Below are positions 32,875 to 41,490 of a stretch of 64,000 nucleotides of DNA, in pieces. Where the stretch lies: positions 1,984,001-2,048,000 of the forward strand of contig NZ_JAAGOW010000001.1 of assembly GCF_010499245.1 (NCBI RefSeq), written 5' to 3'. The notes below the pieces were generated by a model that had not been told where the DNA came from, ran no database searches, and saw only the letters and a program-made list of their open reading frames with translations. Made by a program: the position numbers and the translations under genes. Source of the stretch: Variovorax sp. WS11 (GTDB taxonomy: Bacteria > Pseudomonadota > Gammaproteobacteria > Burkholderiales > Burkholderiaceae_C). The number at the start of each line of letters is the position of its first letter. Positions within the stretch are counted from its first letter, which is position 1.

Positions 32875-33906
32875 TCAGGCGCTGGCCCGCTCGACGATCG
32901 AGAAGCCGATGTCCACCACCCGCTCGGCCACCGCGCGCCCCTCGGCGCGCTCCACGATGAAACGCGCCGCCTGTCGCCCGATGGCTGTGCTGTCGATGCG
33001 CACCGTGCTGAGGGCTGGATGCAGGTCGGCCGCGAACTCCAGGTCGCCGAAGCCGACCACGGCCAGCTGCTGCGGCACCGCGATGCCGCGCGCCTGGGCC
33101 TCGGTCATCACGCCCAGGGCGAGCAGGTCGGAGCTGCAGAACACTGCATCGATGCTAGGGGTGCCGGCGAGCAACTCGCCCAGCGCGCGGCGCCCGCTCC
33201 CGAGCGTGGTCGGCGCGGGGACGTAGATCAGCGGCACCTCGGGCAGGCCGGCGGCGCGGGCCGCGTCGCAAAACGCCTGATGGCGCCGCCGCGAGCGTTC
33301 GTCATCCCCGGCAACCACCGCCAGTCGGCGGTGGCCCTTGGCGTGCAGGAAATCGACCACCGCGCGTCCCACTTCGGCATGCGAGAAGCCCACCAGCATG
33401 TCCAGCGGCGTGGGCGTGAGGTCCCAGGTCTCGACCACCGGGATGCCGGCGGCCAGCAGGCGCCGCCGGCCTTCGGCCGAATGGAGGATGCCGGTCAGCA
33501 CGATGCCGTCGGGCCGGCGGCCGATGATGGCTTCGAGCAGCGCGTCCTCGCGCGACTCGGCATAGCCGCTCTGGCCCAGCATCAGCTGGTAGCCGTGCTC
33601 GGCCAGCGCCTCGGTGAGCGATTGCACGGTCTGCAGGAACACCGGCCCGGCGATCGTCGGCACGACCGCGGCCACCAGCCGACTGCGCGTCGAGGCCAGC
33701 CCGCCGGCCATCACGTTGCGCACGTAGCCCGTGCGGGCGACGGCATCCGTCACCTTCCTGAGCACCTCGGGCGAGACCTGGGCCGGCGTGTTGAGCGCCC
33801 GCGACGCCGTGATGGGCGCGACGCCGGCCAGCTTGGCCACGTCGTGCAGCGTGACGGCGCCGCTGCCACGGCGGCTGCGGCGTGCGGGAGGAGCCTCGGC
33901 TTTCAT
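32875..33906 (-). CDS. LacI-family repressor of the glucarate operon
   Basis: A 343-residue regulator. The helix-turn-helix is at about 18-40 (VTLHDVAKLAGVAPITASRA) with hinge GGLASTRSRLVAAVVP. The periplasmic-binding-like effector domain ends with VVGFGDLEFAADLHPALSTV. It is transcribed toward the operon it probably controls, ending just before the paired operators, with a third near-palindrome in its own promoter. D-glucarate or a pathway intermediate is the likely inducer. Confidence 0.92.
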   Translation of the reverse strand: MKAEAPPARRSRRGSGAVTLHDVAKLAGVAPITASRALNTPAQVSPEVLRKVTDAVARTGYVRNVMAGGLASTRSRLVAAVVPTIAGPVFLQTVQSLTEALAEHGYQLMLGQSGYAESREDALLEAIIGRRPDGIVLTGILHSAEGRRRLLAAGIPVVETWDLTPTPLDMLVGFSHAEVGRAVVDFLHAKGHRRLAVVAGDDERSRRRHQAFCDAARAAGLPEVPLIYVPAPTTLGSGRRALGELLAGTPSIDAVFCSSDLLALGVMTEAQARGIAVPQQLAVVGFGDLEFAADLHPALSTVRIDSTAIGRQAARFIVERAEGRAVAERVVDIGFSIVERASA

Positions 33907-33926
33907 TCGGGCGATTCTAGAGCGGC

Positions 33927-33938
33927 GATAGCGCTACC
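33927..33938. promoter_or_regulatory. Third, imperfect LacI-type operator at the regulator promoter
   Basis: GATAGCGCTACC differs by one base from the paired operators. It is 21 bases upstream of the lacI-type start, so autoregulation is likely. Confidence 0.75.
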
Positions 33939-34071
33939 GTCATGCGCTGCTGCACAGGCTTGGCGACGAGGGTCGGGTGGCGCCGGAGCCTCCTTTCGGC
34001 TAGTGCTTCTGGTGAATGCTTCTGTTTGCAACACGCAGTAGAGTCAATGCTCACCTAGGGGATCGGACGCC

Positions 34072-34143
34072 ATGGCCAAGCAGATCTACATCACGCGACT
34101 CGGGGCTTGCAATCGGAGCGGGCGGCCGGTCGGCGCGGCCTGA
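34072..34143 (+). CDS. Possible 23-codon leader ORF before the kinase
   Basis: ATG at 34072 with GGGGAT upstream encodes MAKQIYITRLGACNRSGRPV plus GAA, stop 34141-34143, five bases before the kinase ATG. The kinase itself has almost no Shine-Dalgarno, so reinitiation from this leader would explain its translation. It may also be the remnant of a longer gene. Confidence 0.4.
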   Translation: MAKQIYITRLGACNRSGRPVGAA

Positions 34144-34148
34144 ATGCC

Positions 34149-35927
34149 ATGGACAGCCTTGCCACCCTTACCCTGCCCGTCGCGCCCGACCCAGCGACCG
34201 TGAGCAGCGACTGGCCCACGCAGCAGGCTGGCTGGGCCGAGTTCGAACGCGACGGCGCGCGCGCCCTGCCCGAAGGCCTGCGCCTGCACGACTACGAGAT
34301 CGTCGGGCCGATCGGCGAAGGCGGCTTCGGCGTCGTCTACCTGGCCTGGGACCACGTGCAGGAGTGCCACGTCGCGATCAAGGAATACCTGCCGGCCGTG
34401 CTGGCCGCACGCGCCAGCGCCTCCAACGCGGTGGTCGTCAAGTCGCCGCGCCACCAGGACAGCTTCCGCATCGGGCTGCGCGCCTTCGTCAACGAAGCGC
34501 GCATACTGGCTCGCTTCGACCACCCCTCGCTGGTGCGCGTGCTGCAGCACTGGGAAGACAACGGCACGGCCTACATGGCGATGCCCTACTACCAGGGCCC
34601 GACGCTGGCACACGCGCTGGCCGAGCTGGGGCGCCCCCCCGAGGAGGCCGAGCTGCGCGCGTGGCTGCGGCCGCTGCTCGACGCGCTCGGCACGATGCAC
34701 GCGCTGAGCTGCTTCCACCGCGACGTCGCGCCCGACAATATCCTGCTCACCGACACCGGCCCCGTGCTGCTGGACTTCGGCGCCGCGCGGCGCGTGATCG
34801 ACAGCGCCGGGCAGTCGTCGGCCGTGGTGTTCAAGCCCGGCTTCACGCCCATCGAGCAGTACGGCGAACTCGCCTCGATGCGGCAGGGGCCCTGGACCGA
34901 TCTGTATGCGCTGGCGGCGGTGGTGTATGCCGCGATCACCGGACAGCCGCCGATCTCGTCGATGGAACGCATGCCGGACGACCCCCTGCAGCCGCTGCGC
35001 GAACTCGCGCACGGCCGCTATGGCGAGCGTTTCGTGACCGTCATCGACGCGGCGCTGTCGGTGCTTCCGCAGGACCGCCCGCAGAGCGCGGCCGAGTTCG
35101 CGGCCCGGATGGGCGCCGATGCCCCGGCGTGCGAGACGGGCGGCGATGCCGCGGCCTGCGCGCCCAGCGAGCCGCCGGCGGTGGAGGTTGCGAAGGCGCC
35201 GGCGCTGCACGCCTCGGCCCGGAGTTTCGTGCCTGCGATCGCCCGGCCGCCAATGTCCAGAGTCCAGTTCTTTGCGGCGATGCCGCCGCGCCCGCGCACG
35301 ACGCCGGCGCGCCGCAACCGCTTCAAGCTCCCGGCGCTGGCGGCGACGGCGGCCGTGCTGGTCGGCTTGGTGACCGCCGGGCACTACCGCATCGGCGATC
35401 CGACCCGGACAGAACCGCCGATGGCCGTGCTGGCCACCTTGCCTGCGACGGCCGCGGTAGCGCCGGCGGCCGCGGCTGCGGTTGCGGTTGCGGCGCCCAC
35501 GGCCCCTACTGTGCGGGTGGCAGCGATCCCACCGGCGACACCGGCACCTGCGCCGGCCCAGGTGCAGCCCCTGCGCGTTGTCGCCGTGCCATCGGCGCCG
35601 CTGGATGCACCGGAGCCTGCCGCGATCGTCGAGGCCTTGCCATCGCCTGGCCGCGCTGCGCTGCCGGCCGTCGCAGCTGCACCGGCGCGCGTCGATCCTT
35701 TGTCCGCCAAGGCGTCGCGCGCTCCAGTCCAGGCGTCGCGCCAGCCCATGGAGCCGACGCGGCCGGCCCGGCGCGAGACGCGCATGCCGGCGGCCGAGCC
35801 GCCGATCAGCGTGGTAGCCGAGGCCGCGCCGGCTCGCAACGGCCATTGCAGCGAGCTGCTGCTGCGCGCCTCACTCGAACCTCTGGGCGCCGGGGAGGCG
35901 GCCGTTCTGAAAAAGGGATGCGAATGA
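34149..35927 (+). CDS. Eukaryotic-type Ser/Thr protein kinase with a C-terminal membrane anchor
   Basis: A 592-residue kinase. The catalytic domain is at about 47-315: glycine loop IGEGGFGVVYLAW, Lys in HVAIKEYL, catalytic CFHRDVAPDNILL (Asn in place), metal-binding LLDFGAARR, and an activation segment ending GFTPIEQYGEL. One TM helix follows at about 395-415 (LAATAAVLVGLVTAGHY), then an Ala/Pro-rich periplasmic tail with one Cys pair at the end (HCSELLL, KKGCE). So the kinase domain is cytoplasmic and senses through the tail. The stop overlaps the lipoprotein ATG, so the two are coupled. Such kinases act in envelope signalling or in type VI secretion, but no secretion cluster is seen here. 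Confidence 0.88.
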   Translation: MDSLATLTLPVAPDPATVSSDWPTQQAGWAEFERDGARALPEGLRLHDYEIVGPIGEGGFGVVYLAWDHVQECHVAIKEYLPAVLAARASASNAVVVKSPRHQDSFRIGLRAFVNEARILARFDHPSLVRVLQHWEDNGTAYMAMPYYQGPTLAHALAELGRPPEEAELRAWLRPLLDALGTMHALSCFHRDVAPDNILLTDTGPVLLDFGAARRVIDSAGQSSAVVFKPGFTPIEQYGELASMRQGPWTDLYALAAVVYAAITGQPPISSMERMPDDPLQPLRELAHGRYGERFVTVIDAALSVLPQDRPQSAAEFAARMGADAPACETGGDAAACAPSEPPAVEVAKAPALHASARSFVPAIARPPMSRVQFFAAMPPRPRTTPARRNRFKLPALAATAAVLVGLVTAGHYRIGDPTRTEPPMAVLATLPATAAVAPAAAAAVAVAAPTAPTVRVAAIPPATPAPAPAQVQPLRVVAVPSAPLDAPEPAAIVEALPSPGRAALPAVAAAPARVDPLSAKASRAPVQASRQPMEPTRPARRETRMPAAEPPISVVAEAAPARNGHCSELLLRASLEPLGAGEAAVLKKGCE

Positions 35928-37144
35928 TGACCTCGACCTTCACCCGCTGCCGCGGGGCCCTGTCCCTGTCCGCCGTCCTGCTGCTCGTGGCTGGCCTCGC
36001 CGGCCTGGCCGGCTGCGCGACCTCCGCGCCGCCGCCGCCCTCCAAGGCCGAGCTGCCCTTCGACCAGGCCGTCGCCCAGGCCACCGACGGGCTGGTCATG
36101 CAGACGCCGAAGCAGCCGGCCCTGATCGCGCGGATGAGCGCCAAGCGCGGCGTGGTGCTCGACCCGATGATCGATGCCCGCAGCGCTCAGCAGACCGTCG
36201 CGACGCAGCAGCTGCAGGAGCGGGTCAGCGAGCGCATCGGCTCGAAGCACGAGTCGATGGAGATCCTGCCTTTCCACCGCGCGAACCTGGCCAAGGCCCG
36301 CTACCTGCTCACCGGCACCATGACGCGGCTGTCGGTCGAGCAGGCGCGCAGCCCGCTGCGCATCGACCTGGCGTTGACCGAGCTGGCCAGCGGCATGGTG
36401 GTGGCCCAGTCCTCGGTGGTGGCGCGCGACGACGGGCTGGACCACACGCCGCTGCCCTACTACCAGGACACGCCGGTGCCCCTCAAGGACCCGATCATCG
36501 AAAGCTACGTGCGCACCACCGCCACGCCGGCGGGCCAGCGGGCCGACCCGTACTACCTGGAGCGCATCGCTGTCGCACCGGTGATCAAGGACGCCACCAC
36601 GCACTACAACGCCGAGCGCTACCAGGACGCGCTGACGCAGTACAACAGCGCCGCCGGCGGCACGGCCAGCGACGCCCAGCTGCGCGTGCTCAACGGCATC
36701 TACCTGAGCTCGGCCAAGCTGGGCCGCACGGCCGAGGCCGAGCAGGCATTCGGCAGGATCGTCGCCTACGGCATCGCCCAGCAGCAGCTGGGCGTGAAGT
36801 TCCTGTTCAATCCGGGCGGTACCGCCTTCTGGTCCGACGCCAAGGTCAGCGGCCCCTACCCCATGTGGCTGCGCGAGATCGCCAAGGCCAGCGCCGGTGC
36901 CAATGTCTGCATGGACATCGTCGGCCACACCAGCCGCACGGGCCCGGCGGCCTTCAACGACACGCTGTCGGTGCAGCGGGCGCGCTACATCCGGCAGCGG
37001 CTCATCGGCGAAGCCATGGAGCTGAGCGATCGCACCAAGACCAGCGGCAAAGGCTTTCGCGAGAACATCATCGGCAGCGGCACCGACGACGCGGTCGACG
37101 CGCTGGACCGCCGGGTCGAGTTCAGGATCGTGGGCTGCGGCTGA
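35924..37144 (+). CDS. OmpA-domain lipoprotein coupled to the kinase
   Basis: A 406-residue outer-membrane lipoprotein: signal segment VLLLVAGLAGLAGC with lipobox, an N-terminal region with a curli/FlgO-like fold appearance (FDQAVAQATDGLVM, YLLTGTMTRL), a TPR-like stretch (NAERYQDALTQYNSAAGG), then an OmpA-like peptidoglycan-binding domain at the C-terminus (MDIVGHTSRTGP, LSVQRARYIRQRL, DRRVEFRIV). ATG 35924 gives ATGA overlap and has AAGGG six bases upstream; 35918 and 35927 are alternatives. It probably links the kinase's periplasmic tail to the wall. Its partner role is inferred from coupling only. Confidence 0.85.
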   Translation: MMTSTFTRCRGALSLSAVLLLVAGLAGLAGCATSAPPPPSKAELPFDQAVAQATDGLVMQTPKQPALIARMSAKRGVVLDPMIDARSAQQTVATQQLQERVSERIGSKHESMEILPFHRANLAKARYLLTGTMTRLSVEQARSPLRIDLALTELASGMVVAQSSVVARDDGLDHTPLPYYQDTPVPLKDPIIESYVRTTATPAGQRADPYYLERIAVAPVIKDATTHYNAERYQDALTQYNSAAGGTASDAQLRVLNGIYLSSAKLGRTAEAEQAFGRIVAYGIAQQQLGVKFLFNPGGTAFWSDAKVSGPYPMWLREIAKASAGANVCMDIVGHTSRTGPAAFNDTLSVQRARYIRQRLIGEAMELSDRTKTSGKGFRENIIGSGTDDAVDALDRRVEFRIVGCG

Positions 37145-37199
37145 GCGCCGCGGTCTTCATGCGCGAGGACCTGGCCTGCGCCGAATGGCCCTGCGCTGC

Positions 37200-37221
37200 C
37201 GCCCCCCGCCGCGCGGGGGCG
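37200..37221. terminator. Hairpin between convergent genes
   Basis: CGCCCCC and GGGGGCG form a 7-bp all-GC stem with an 8-base loop, in the 78-base gap between the lipoprotein stop and the convergent ORF. No T-tract; it may serve either strand. Confidence 0.4.
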
Positions 37222-37222
37222 C

Positions 37223-37510
37223 TCAGGCAACGTAGCGCACGCGCCGGTTCGACAGCTTCACCAGCAGCTCGTCAGCCACCTCGACTGCGCGGTGTTCCAT
37301 GACCGCGACCGGATAGCTGCCGATCACGATGTTGTCGAAGCTGACGGTGGCATAGCTGAATTCGCGGCCCAGGGCGGCCGCCGCATCCTGCAGGCACTGG
37401 GCCACCGTGGGCAGCCCTTCGCGCGCATAGCGACGGGTGCCATCGCCGATGCCGATGTACGAGTTGAAGTTTCGCTCGCCGCGTTTCGTGATTTCGACGG
37501 CAGGTTGCAT
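37223..37510 (-). CDS. Small hypothetical protein
   Basis: A 95-residue soluble protein with a mixed alpha/beta pattern (FNSYIGIGDGTRRYAREGL, AALGREFSYATVSFDNIVIG, VEVADELLVKLSNRRVRYV). Nothing I recognise. The ATG at 37510 follows a GGGAGA sequence. It lies downstream of the PA2169-type gene on the same strand, separated by a strong hairpin. Confidence 0.6.
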   Translation of the reverse strand: MQPAVEITKRGERNFNSYIGIGDGTRRYAREGLPTVAQCLQDAAAALGREFSYATVSFDNIVIGSYPVAVMEHRAVEVADELLVKLSNRRVRYVA

Positions 37511-37608
37511 TGCTGTTCTCCCAGAGTTCGCTGGGGCGATTCTGGCGAGCAGGCGGCCCGTGCGGAACTGGCCATTGGTCTAATTTTGCCGCCTGGATCC
37601 TTCATCTT

Positions 37609-37639
37609 GAGGAGGCCGCCCGGCCTGGGCGGCCTCCTC
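37609..37639. terminator. 13-bp perfect hairpin
   Basis: GAGGAGGCCGCCC and GGGCGGCCTCCTC pair perfectly around GGCCT. It is 6 bases after the PA2169-type stop, so it is well placed to end or protect that transcript, though no T-tract follows. Confidence 0.55.
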
Positions 37640-37644
37640 CTTAC

Positions 37645-38118
37645 TCAGCTGCGGGCGCGCGCCTGGTCGCGCAGCATCTTCACCTGGTCGTGGTTGCGCT
37701 GCGCGCCGGCCGCCTGCCGCTCGACCACGCCACGCACATCGGCCGGCAGGTTGTACTTCAGGGCCTTGCGATAGCGCGCCATGGCCGCGTCCTCGCCGCG
37801 CTCGCATTCCTCGAGCATCGAGAGATCGCTGTTGGCGCCCACCATCCCCTTCACATGCACCCAGCCGCGGTGCATCGCGCCGGTGGTGGTGCCGCCCTGG
37901 GCCGGCTTGCCGCCTTGCGCCTGGATCAGCTGCGAGAGCTCGCTGGCAGCTTGCGCGCAGGATGAGGCGCGGTCGCTGAACAAGCGCTTCATCTCGGGCG
38001 ATTTCACCTCCTCCGCGCAGGTGCGAAAGCCGTATTCGCCGTCGCGCGCGTTCTCGAGCAGGTCGTTCAGGATGTCCACCACCTCGCCGGCGGCCAGGAC
38101 TTCGGTATCCACTGCCAT
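37645..38118 (-). CDS. PA2169-family four-helix-bundle protein
   Basis: A 157-residue helical protein of the PA2169/DUF2383 type (ferritin-like four-helix bundle). Typical parts: LNDLLENARDGEYGFRTCAEEV, MKRLFSDRASSCAQAASELSQLI, CERGEDAAMARYRKAL. It is found widely in stress-responsive contexts; its biochemical role is not established. The ATG at 38118 follows AGGAG. Confidence 0.85.
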   Translation of the reverse strand: MAVDTEVLAAGEVVDILNDLLENARDGEYGFRTCAEEVKSPEMKRLFSDRASSCAQAASELSQLIQAQGGKPAQGGTTTGAMHRGWVHVKGMVGANSDLSMLEECERGEDAAMARYRKALKYNLPADVRGVVERQAAGAQRNHDQVKMLRDQARARS

Positions 38119-38202
38119 GAAAGTACTCCTTGGAATCAGCGGTCCCCGACGCGGGAACGCTTGCTGGTGCTTTCATGATTGAGGGCTGAGGCGCCCGCCG
38201 CG

Positions 38203-38436
38203 TCAGCCTCGCCTGACGGCGCCTGTAGGGCGGTGCCGCCCGCGCGGCTCAGGCCGCAGGCCGTTGCCCGGGTACAGATCTCGCACCAGCAAGAACGCGA
38301 CCTCCAACTCGCCTTGCGCATGCGCCGAAGCTGCTTCCCTCAGCAGCGCCTCAACGAAGCTCGGGTCGCGATGAGCCCGGGCGCTCACGGTCTTCGTGTA
38401 GCTGCGGGTCAGCGGCGCGGGACGTCTCCTGGTCAT
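38203..38436 (-). CDS. Truncated antitoxin-like ORF coupled to hicB
   Basis: A 77-residue ORF whose ATG overlaps the hicB stop (ATGA). Residues 9-55 (LTRSYTKTVSARAHRDPSFV, EALLREAASAHAQGELEVAF, LLVRDL) resemble the N-terminus of HigA-like addiction antidotes, which normally continue with a helix-turn-helix. Here the sequence diverges after VRDL into Arg/Pro-rich residues, so it looks truncated or frameshifted. Confidence 0.5.
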   Translation of the reverse strand: MTRRRPAPLTRSYTKTVSARAHRDPSFVEALLREAASAHAQGELEVAFLLVRDLYPGNGLRPEPRGRHRPTGAVRRG

Positions 38437-38864
38437 GCCGGTTCCAGACCGATCACGAGCCGCTGGCCAAGGAGGCCAATCGCTTCGGCAATGCGGGGGA
38501 GCTTCGAACCGTAGTGCGGGTCAAGCAGCCGGCGCACCTCCTTCTCATTCACGCCGAGCTGCTTGGCCAGTTGCATCTTGCTGATGCCCGCTTCTCGCAT
38601 CGCCACGCACAGCGCAGCTTTCGCCATTGTTTCGGCCGGCGGAGCGACCAGCCGTTCGTGACGCCGGGCTTTGCTCGGCTCGGGAAAGTCGATGCCATTG
38701 ATCATGTAGGTGGCGAACACCTCGTCCATTGCATCGGCTGCTTGTGCCAGCGCGTCATGCTCGTCCTCGCCCTGCGTGACAAGTTGGGGCAGGTCACGAG
38801 AGGTGACGACAAAACCACCCTCTTCGGCCGGCGTGAGCAATACGGGATATTGGAAGCGTTTCAT
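38433..38864 (-). CDS. hicB: HicB-family antitoxin with C-terminal helix-turn-helix
   Basis: A 143-residue antitoxin. The N-terminal HicB fold (YPVLLTPAEEGGFVVTSRDL, QGEDEHDALAQAADAM) is an RNase-H-like domain that blocks the toxin; the C-terminal part (MQLAKQLGVNEKEVRRLLD) is a DNA-binding helix-turn-helix for autorepression. The partner toxin gene immediately upstream is broken, so this antitoxin is an orphan. The start is 9 bases after the hicA remnant stop. Confidence 0.9.
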   Translation of the reverse strand: MKRFQYPVLLTPAEEGGFVVTSRDLPQLVTQGEDEHDALAQAADAMDEVFATYMINGIDFPEPSKARRHERLVAPPAETMAKAALCVAMREAGISKMQLAKQLGVNEKEVRRLLDPHYGSKLPRIAEAIGLLGQRLVIGLEPA

Positions 38865-38873
38865 TGGAGCACC

Positions 38874-39055
38874 TCACAGGTCGCTTGGTTTGATTCCGAG
38901 CTGGCTGCACATTGCATGGAACATGCCGGTCTTCAAGCCGCGCCGTAATAAAGCGTTTGATGGCTTCCTTTGCCGCGCGAAGCATTCAACGTTACGCGCA
39001 CTCGTCGCGCCTTTCCGAGCATCTTCAATTTGCGGATGAATTCGTTGCCGGTCAC
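38874..39055 (-). pseudogene. hicA: hicA toxin gene with internal deletion and frameshift
   Basis: From GTG at 39055 the frame reads VTGNEFIRKLKMLG, then the toxin's active-site region ARGKGSHQTLYYGA with the catalytic His, and stops. In another frame the true C-terminus follows directly: KTGMFHAMCSQLGIKPSDL and TGA, correctly 9 bases before hicB. Some 12-15 codons between the two parts (the RFTTxKDxKKE region) are missing, and the junction is out of frame. The toxin should be non-functional. Confidence 0.8.
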
Positions 39056-39354
39056 TTGTTCAATTCTCGGACGAAAACGTCCGTTTGGAAAGCCCTGTGC
39101 GGACGAGCGGGCCGGAGCATCGAGGACGCTAGGCCCCAAGGCCGTTGACGCTGAGTTTCGCGGCCATTGCCCAAAGGGCGCGGCGCGAAATGATAGGCGA
39201 AGCCCACGCCTACTCCCTTCGCGCTAGACCGTATTGCGAATAGCCTGCCCCCCACCCCCCTCCTAGACTCGCCCCCGACGAGGTCTGAGGGGCGCGCACT
39301 TCGCGCGTCGGCGGCACGCGAGCGCGGGCCGCGACGACCGCGCGCGGGGGTCGA
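39056..39354. other. Intergenic region before the CHAT-TPS operon
   Basis: About 300 bases between divergent units. It contains a C-run (about 39247-39263) and no convincing gene. The promoter of the CHAT-TpsB-TpsA operon should lie here; I could not identify clear -35/-10 boxes. Confidence 0.5.
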
Positions 39355-41490
39355 ATGCAAAGTCTTTCGGGGTTCGGACGGGCGCACCTTGCGCGCAGGT
39401 GGATCGGCGCAGGAGCTCTCGGAATCGCGTCGTTGTTTGGCGGCCCATGGGCGCTGGCACAGGCGCCCGATGCCGAGGCCGCGGCCAGCAAGCAGGAACA
39501 GGCGCGGCTTGCCGACACCGACACGCTGCTCGCGCTCAGCAACGACGGCGCCTTGCTCTACGGGCAGGACAGTCCCAAGCTCTCGGGCTACCAGTACTGC
39601 AGCCAGGCCGTGGCGCTGGCCGAGGCGGGCGAGTTCCGCCAGAGCGTGCGGGCGGCGAGCAAGGCGTTGCACCTGGCCAACACCACGCGCGACCCCAACC
39701 TGCTCGCGATGGCCAACCGCGACCTCGCCATCGTCTACAGCTATTCCGGCCAGTTGGAGAAGGCCGAGGAATTCGCGCGCGAAGCGCTTAAGCATGAGGC
39801 CCGCGACCCCAAGCTCGTCGTCGGGCCGGCGAACAAGGTCATCGGCGACGTGCAGACGCGGCGCGGCGACTACGCCGGCGCGGTCGCCACCTACGAGACC
39901 GCGCTGGCCAACAGCTCGGAGCGCTACGCGCCGCTGGTGCAGTCCTCGCTGGTCAATGCCTTGATCGAATCGGGCGATACCTCGCGCGCGCGGCAGCTGC
40001 TCGGCACACTGCCGACGCCGCGCGAGGCGCCGCTGGCCGCGCAGCTGGAGCGCACCCGCGCGCGGCTGCTGCTGGCCGAGAACAAGCCGGCCGAGGCGCG
40101 CGATCTCTACATGCAGCTGACCACGCGCGCCGTCGGCACCGACAGCGGCTACTACCGGCTCTGGGCCTGGGACGGCGTGGCGCGCAGCGAGCTTGCGCTG
40201 GGGCAGAAGCAGGCGGCGGCCGACGCGGTGGGCCGCGCGCTCGGCAGCGTCGATGCGGTGCGCGCGAAGTTCCGCAGCGAGGAATTCAAGATGGGCCTGT
40301 TCTCCGACCTGCAGTCGGTGTTCGAGCGCGGGGTCGGCCTCTACAGCGATGTGGGCGATTCACGCCAGGCCTTCGAGCTCAGCGAGCGCAGCCGTTCGCG
40401 CGCGCTGCTGGACGCGGTGCGCGGCCGGGCGCGGCTGAACAGCGAGGCGGCCGCGACGGTGGACCTGGCGACGCTGCAGCGCACGCTGGCGCCGGACGAG
40501 CGCGTGCTGCAGTTCCATGCGCTGCCCGACCGCCTGCAGGCCTGGGTGGTGAGCCCGACCGGCATCGAGGCCAAGAGCATCGCGATCAAGCGCGACGACC
40601 TCATCGAGCTGGTCGAGACCTTCCGCAACTCGGTGGTGCGCGGGCGGCGCGCCGCCATCGGCAATGCCGACAAGCTGGGCGCCGCGCTGATCGGCCCGCT
40701 GGGCCTGAAGGCCGGCGAGCGCCTGGTGATCGTGCCGCACGGCCCCTTGCACTACCTGCCCTTCCAGGCGCTGCGCGTCGACGGCCGCTACCTGATCGAG
40801 ACCCACCCGGTCTCCGTCGCGCCGTCGATGAGCATCGCGGTGCAGCTGGCGCAGCGCTCGCCCCGCGTTGAAGCAGTGCTCACCGCCTTCGGCAATCCAC
40901 GCATCGAGGACAAGTACGACCTGCCGGGCGCCGAGACCGAGGTCAAGCAGCTGGCCCGGCTGTTCCCGCGCAACAGCGTCTACATGGGCGCTGCCGCCAC
41001 CAAGACGCAGTTCCGCGACGTCGCCGCGCGCGCGCCGCTGATGCACGTGGCCGCCCATGCCGAGGCCGACCAGGTCGACCCGCTCTATTCGCGCATCCTG
41101 CTGGCCAACGAGGACGGCAAGCAGAACTTCCTGGAGGCGCACGAGATCCTGGGCCTGCCGATGCAGGGCAGCGCGCTGGTCACGCTCTCGGCCTGCGAGT
41201 CGGGCCTGGGCCGCGTCGCGCAGGGCGACGAGGTGCTGGGCTTCACACGCTCCTTTCTGTCGGCGGGCACCAGCAGCCTGATCTCCTCGCTGTGGCCGGT
41301 CTCGGACGACGCCACCGCCATCCTGATGGGCACGCTCTACGCCGAACTGGCCAAGGGCAGGGACATCCAGCAGGCCATGCAGGCCGGGCAGCTGGCCGTA
41401 TTGAAGGAACCCCGCATGTCGCATCCCTTCTTCTGGGCCCCGTTCAACCTGATCGGCAACTGGCGGCTCAAGGTGGGGAGCCCGGCATGA
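39355..41490 (+). CDS. Exported TPR-CHAT protease
   Basis: A 711-residue protein with a signal peptide (WIGAGALGIASLFGGPWALAQ), TPR repeats at about 75-330 (CSQAVALAEAGEFRQSVRAA, KAEEFAREALKHE), and a C-terminal CHAT domain (about 400-705). The caspase-like dyad is present: His in MHVAAHAEAD (about 565) and Cys in VTLSACESGLG (about 618). CHAT proteases are clan CD peptidases that act on specific partners. Here it is exported to the periplasm, and its stop overlaps the tpsB start. The natural inference is processing or activation of the TpsA exoprotein or control of its export. The start has only a G-rich upstream sequence. Confidence 0.9.
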   Translation: MQSLSGFGRAHLARRWIGAGALGIASLFGGPWALAQAPDAEAAASKQEQARLADTDTLLALSNDGALLYGQDSPKLSGYQYCSQAVALAEAGEFRQSVRAASKALHLANTTRDPNLLAMANRDLAIVYSYSGQLEKAEEFAREALKHEARDPKLVVGPANKVIGDVQTRRGDYAGAVATYETALANSSERYAPLVQSSLVNALIESGDTSRARQLLGTLPTPREAPLAAQLERTRARLLLAENKPAEARDLYMQLTTRAVGTDSGYYRLWAWDGVARSELALGQKQAAADAVGRALGSVDAVRAKFRSEEFKMGLFSDLQSVFERGVGLYSDVGDSRQAFELSERSRSRALLDAVRGRARLNSEAAATVDLATLQRTLAPDERVLQFHALPDRLQAWVVSPTGIEAKSIAIKRDDLIELVETFRNSVVRGRRAAIGNADKLGAALIGPLGLKAGERLVIVPHGPLHYLPFQALRVDGRYLIETHPVSVAPSMSIAVQLAQRSPRVEAVLTAFGNPRIEDKYDLPGAETEVKQLARLFPRNSVYMGAAATKTQFRDVAARAPLMHVAAHAEADQVDPLYSRILLANEDGKQNFLEAHEILGLPMQGSALVTLSACESGLGRVAQGDEVLGFTRSFLSAGTSSLISSLWPVSDDATAILMGTLYAELAKGRDIQQAMQAGQLAVLKEPRMSHPFFWAPFNLIGNWRLKVGSPA

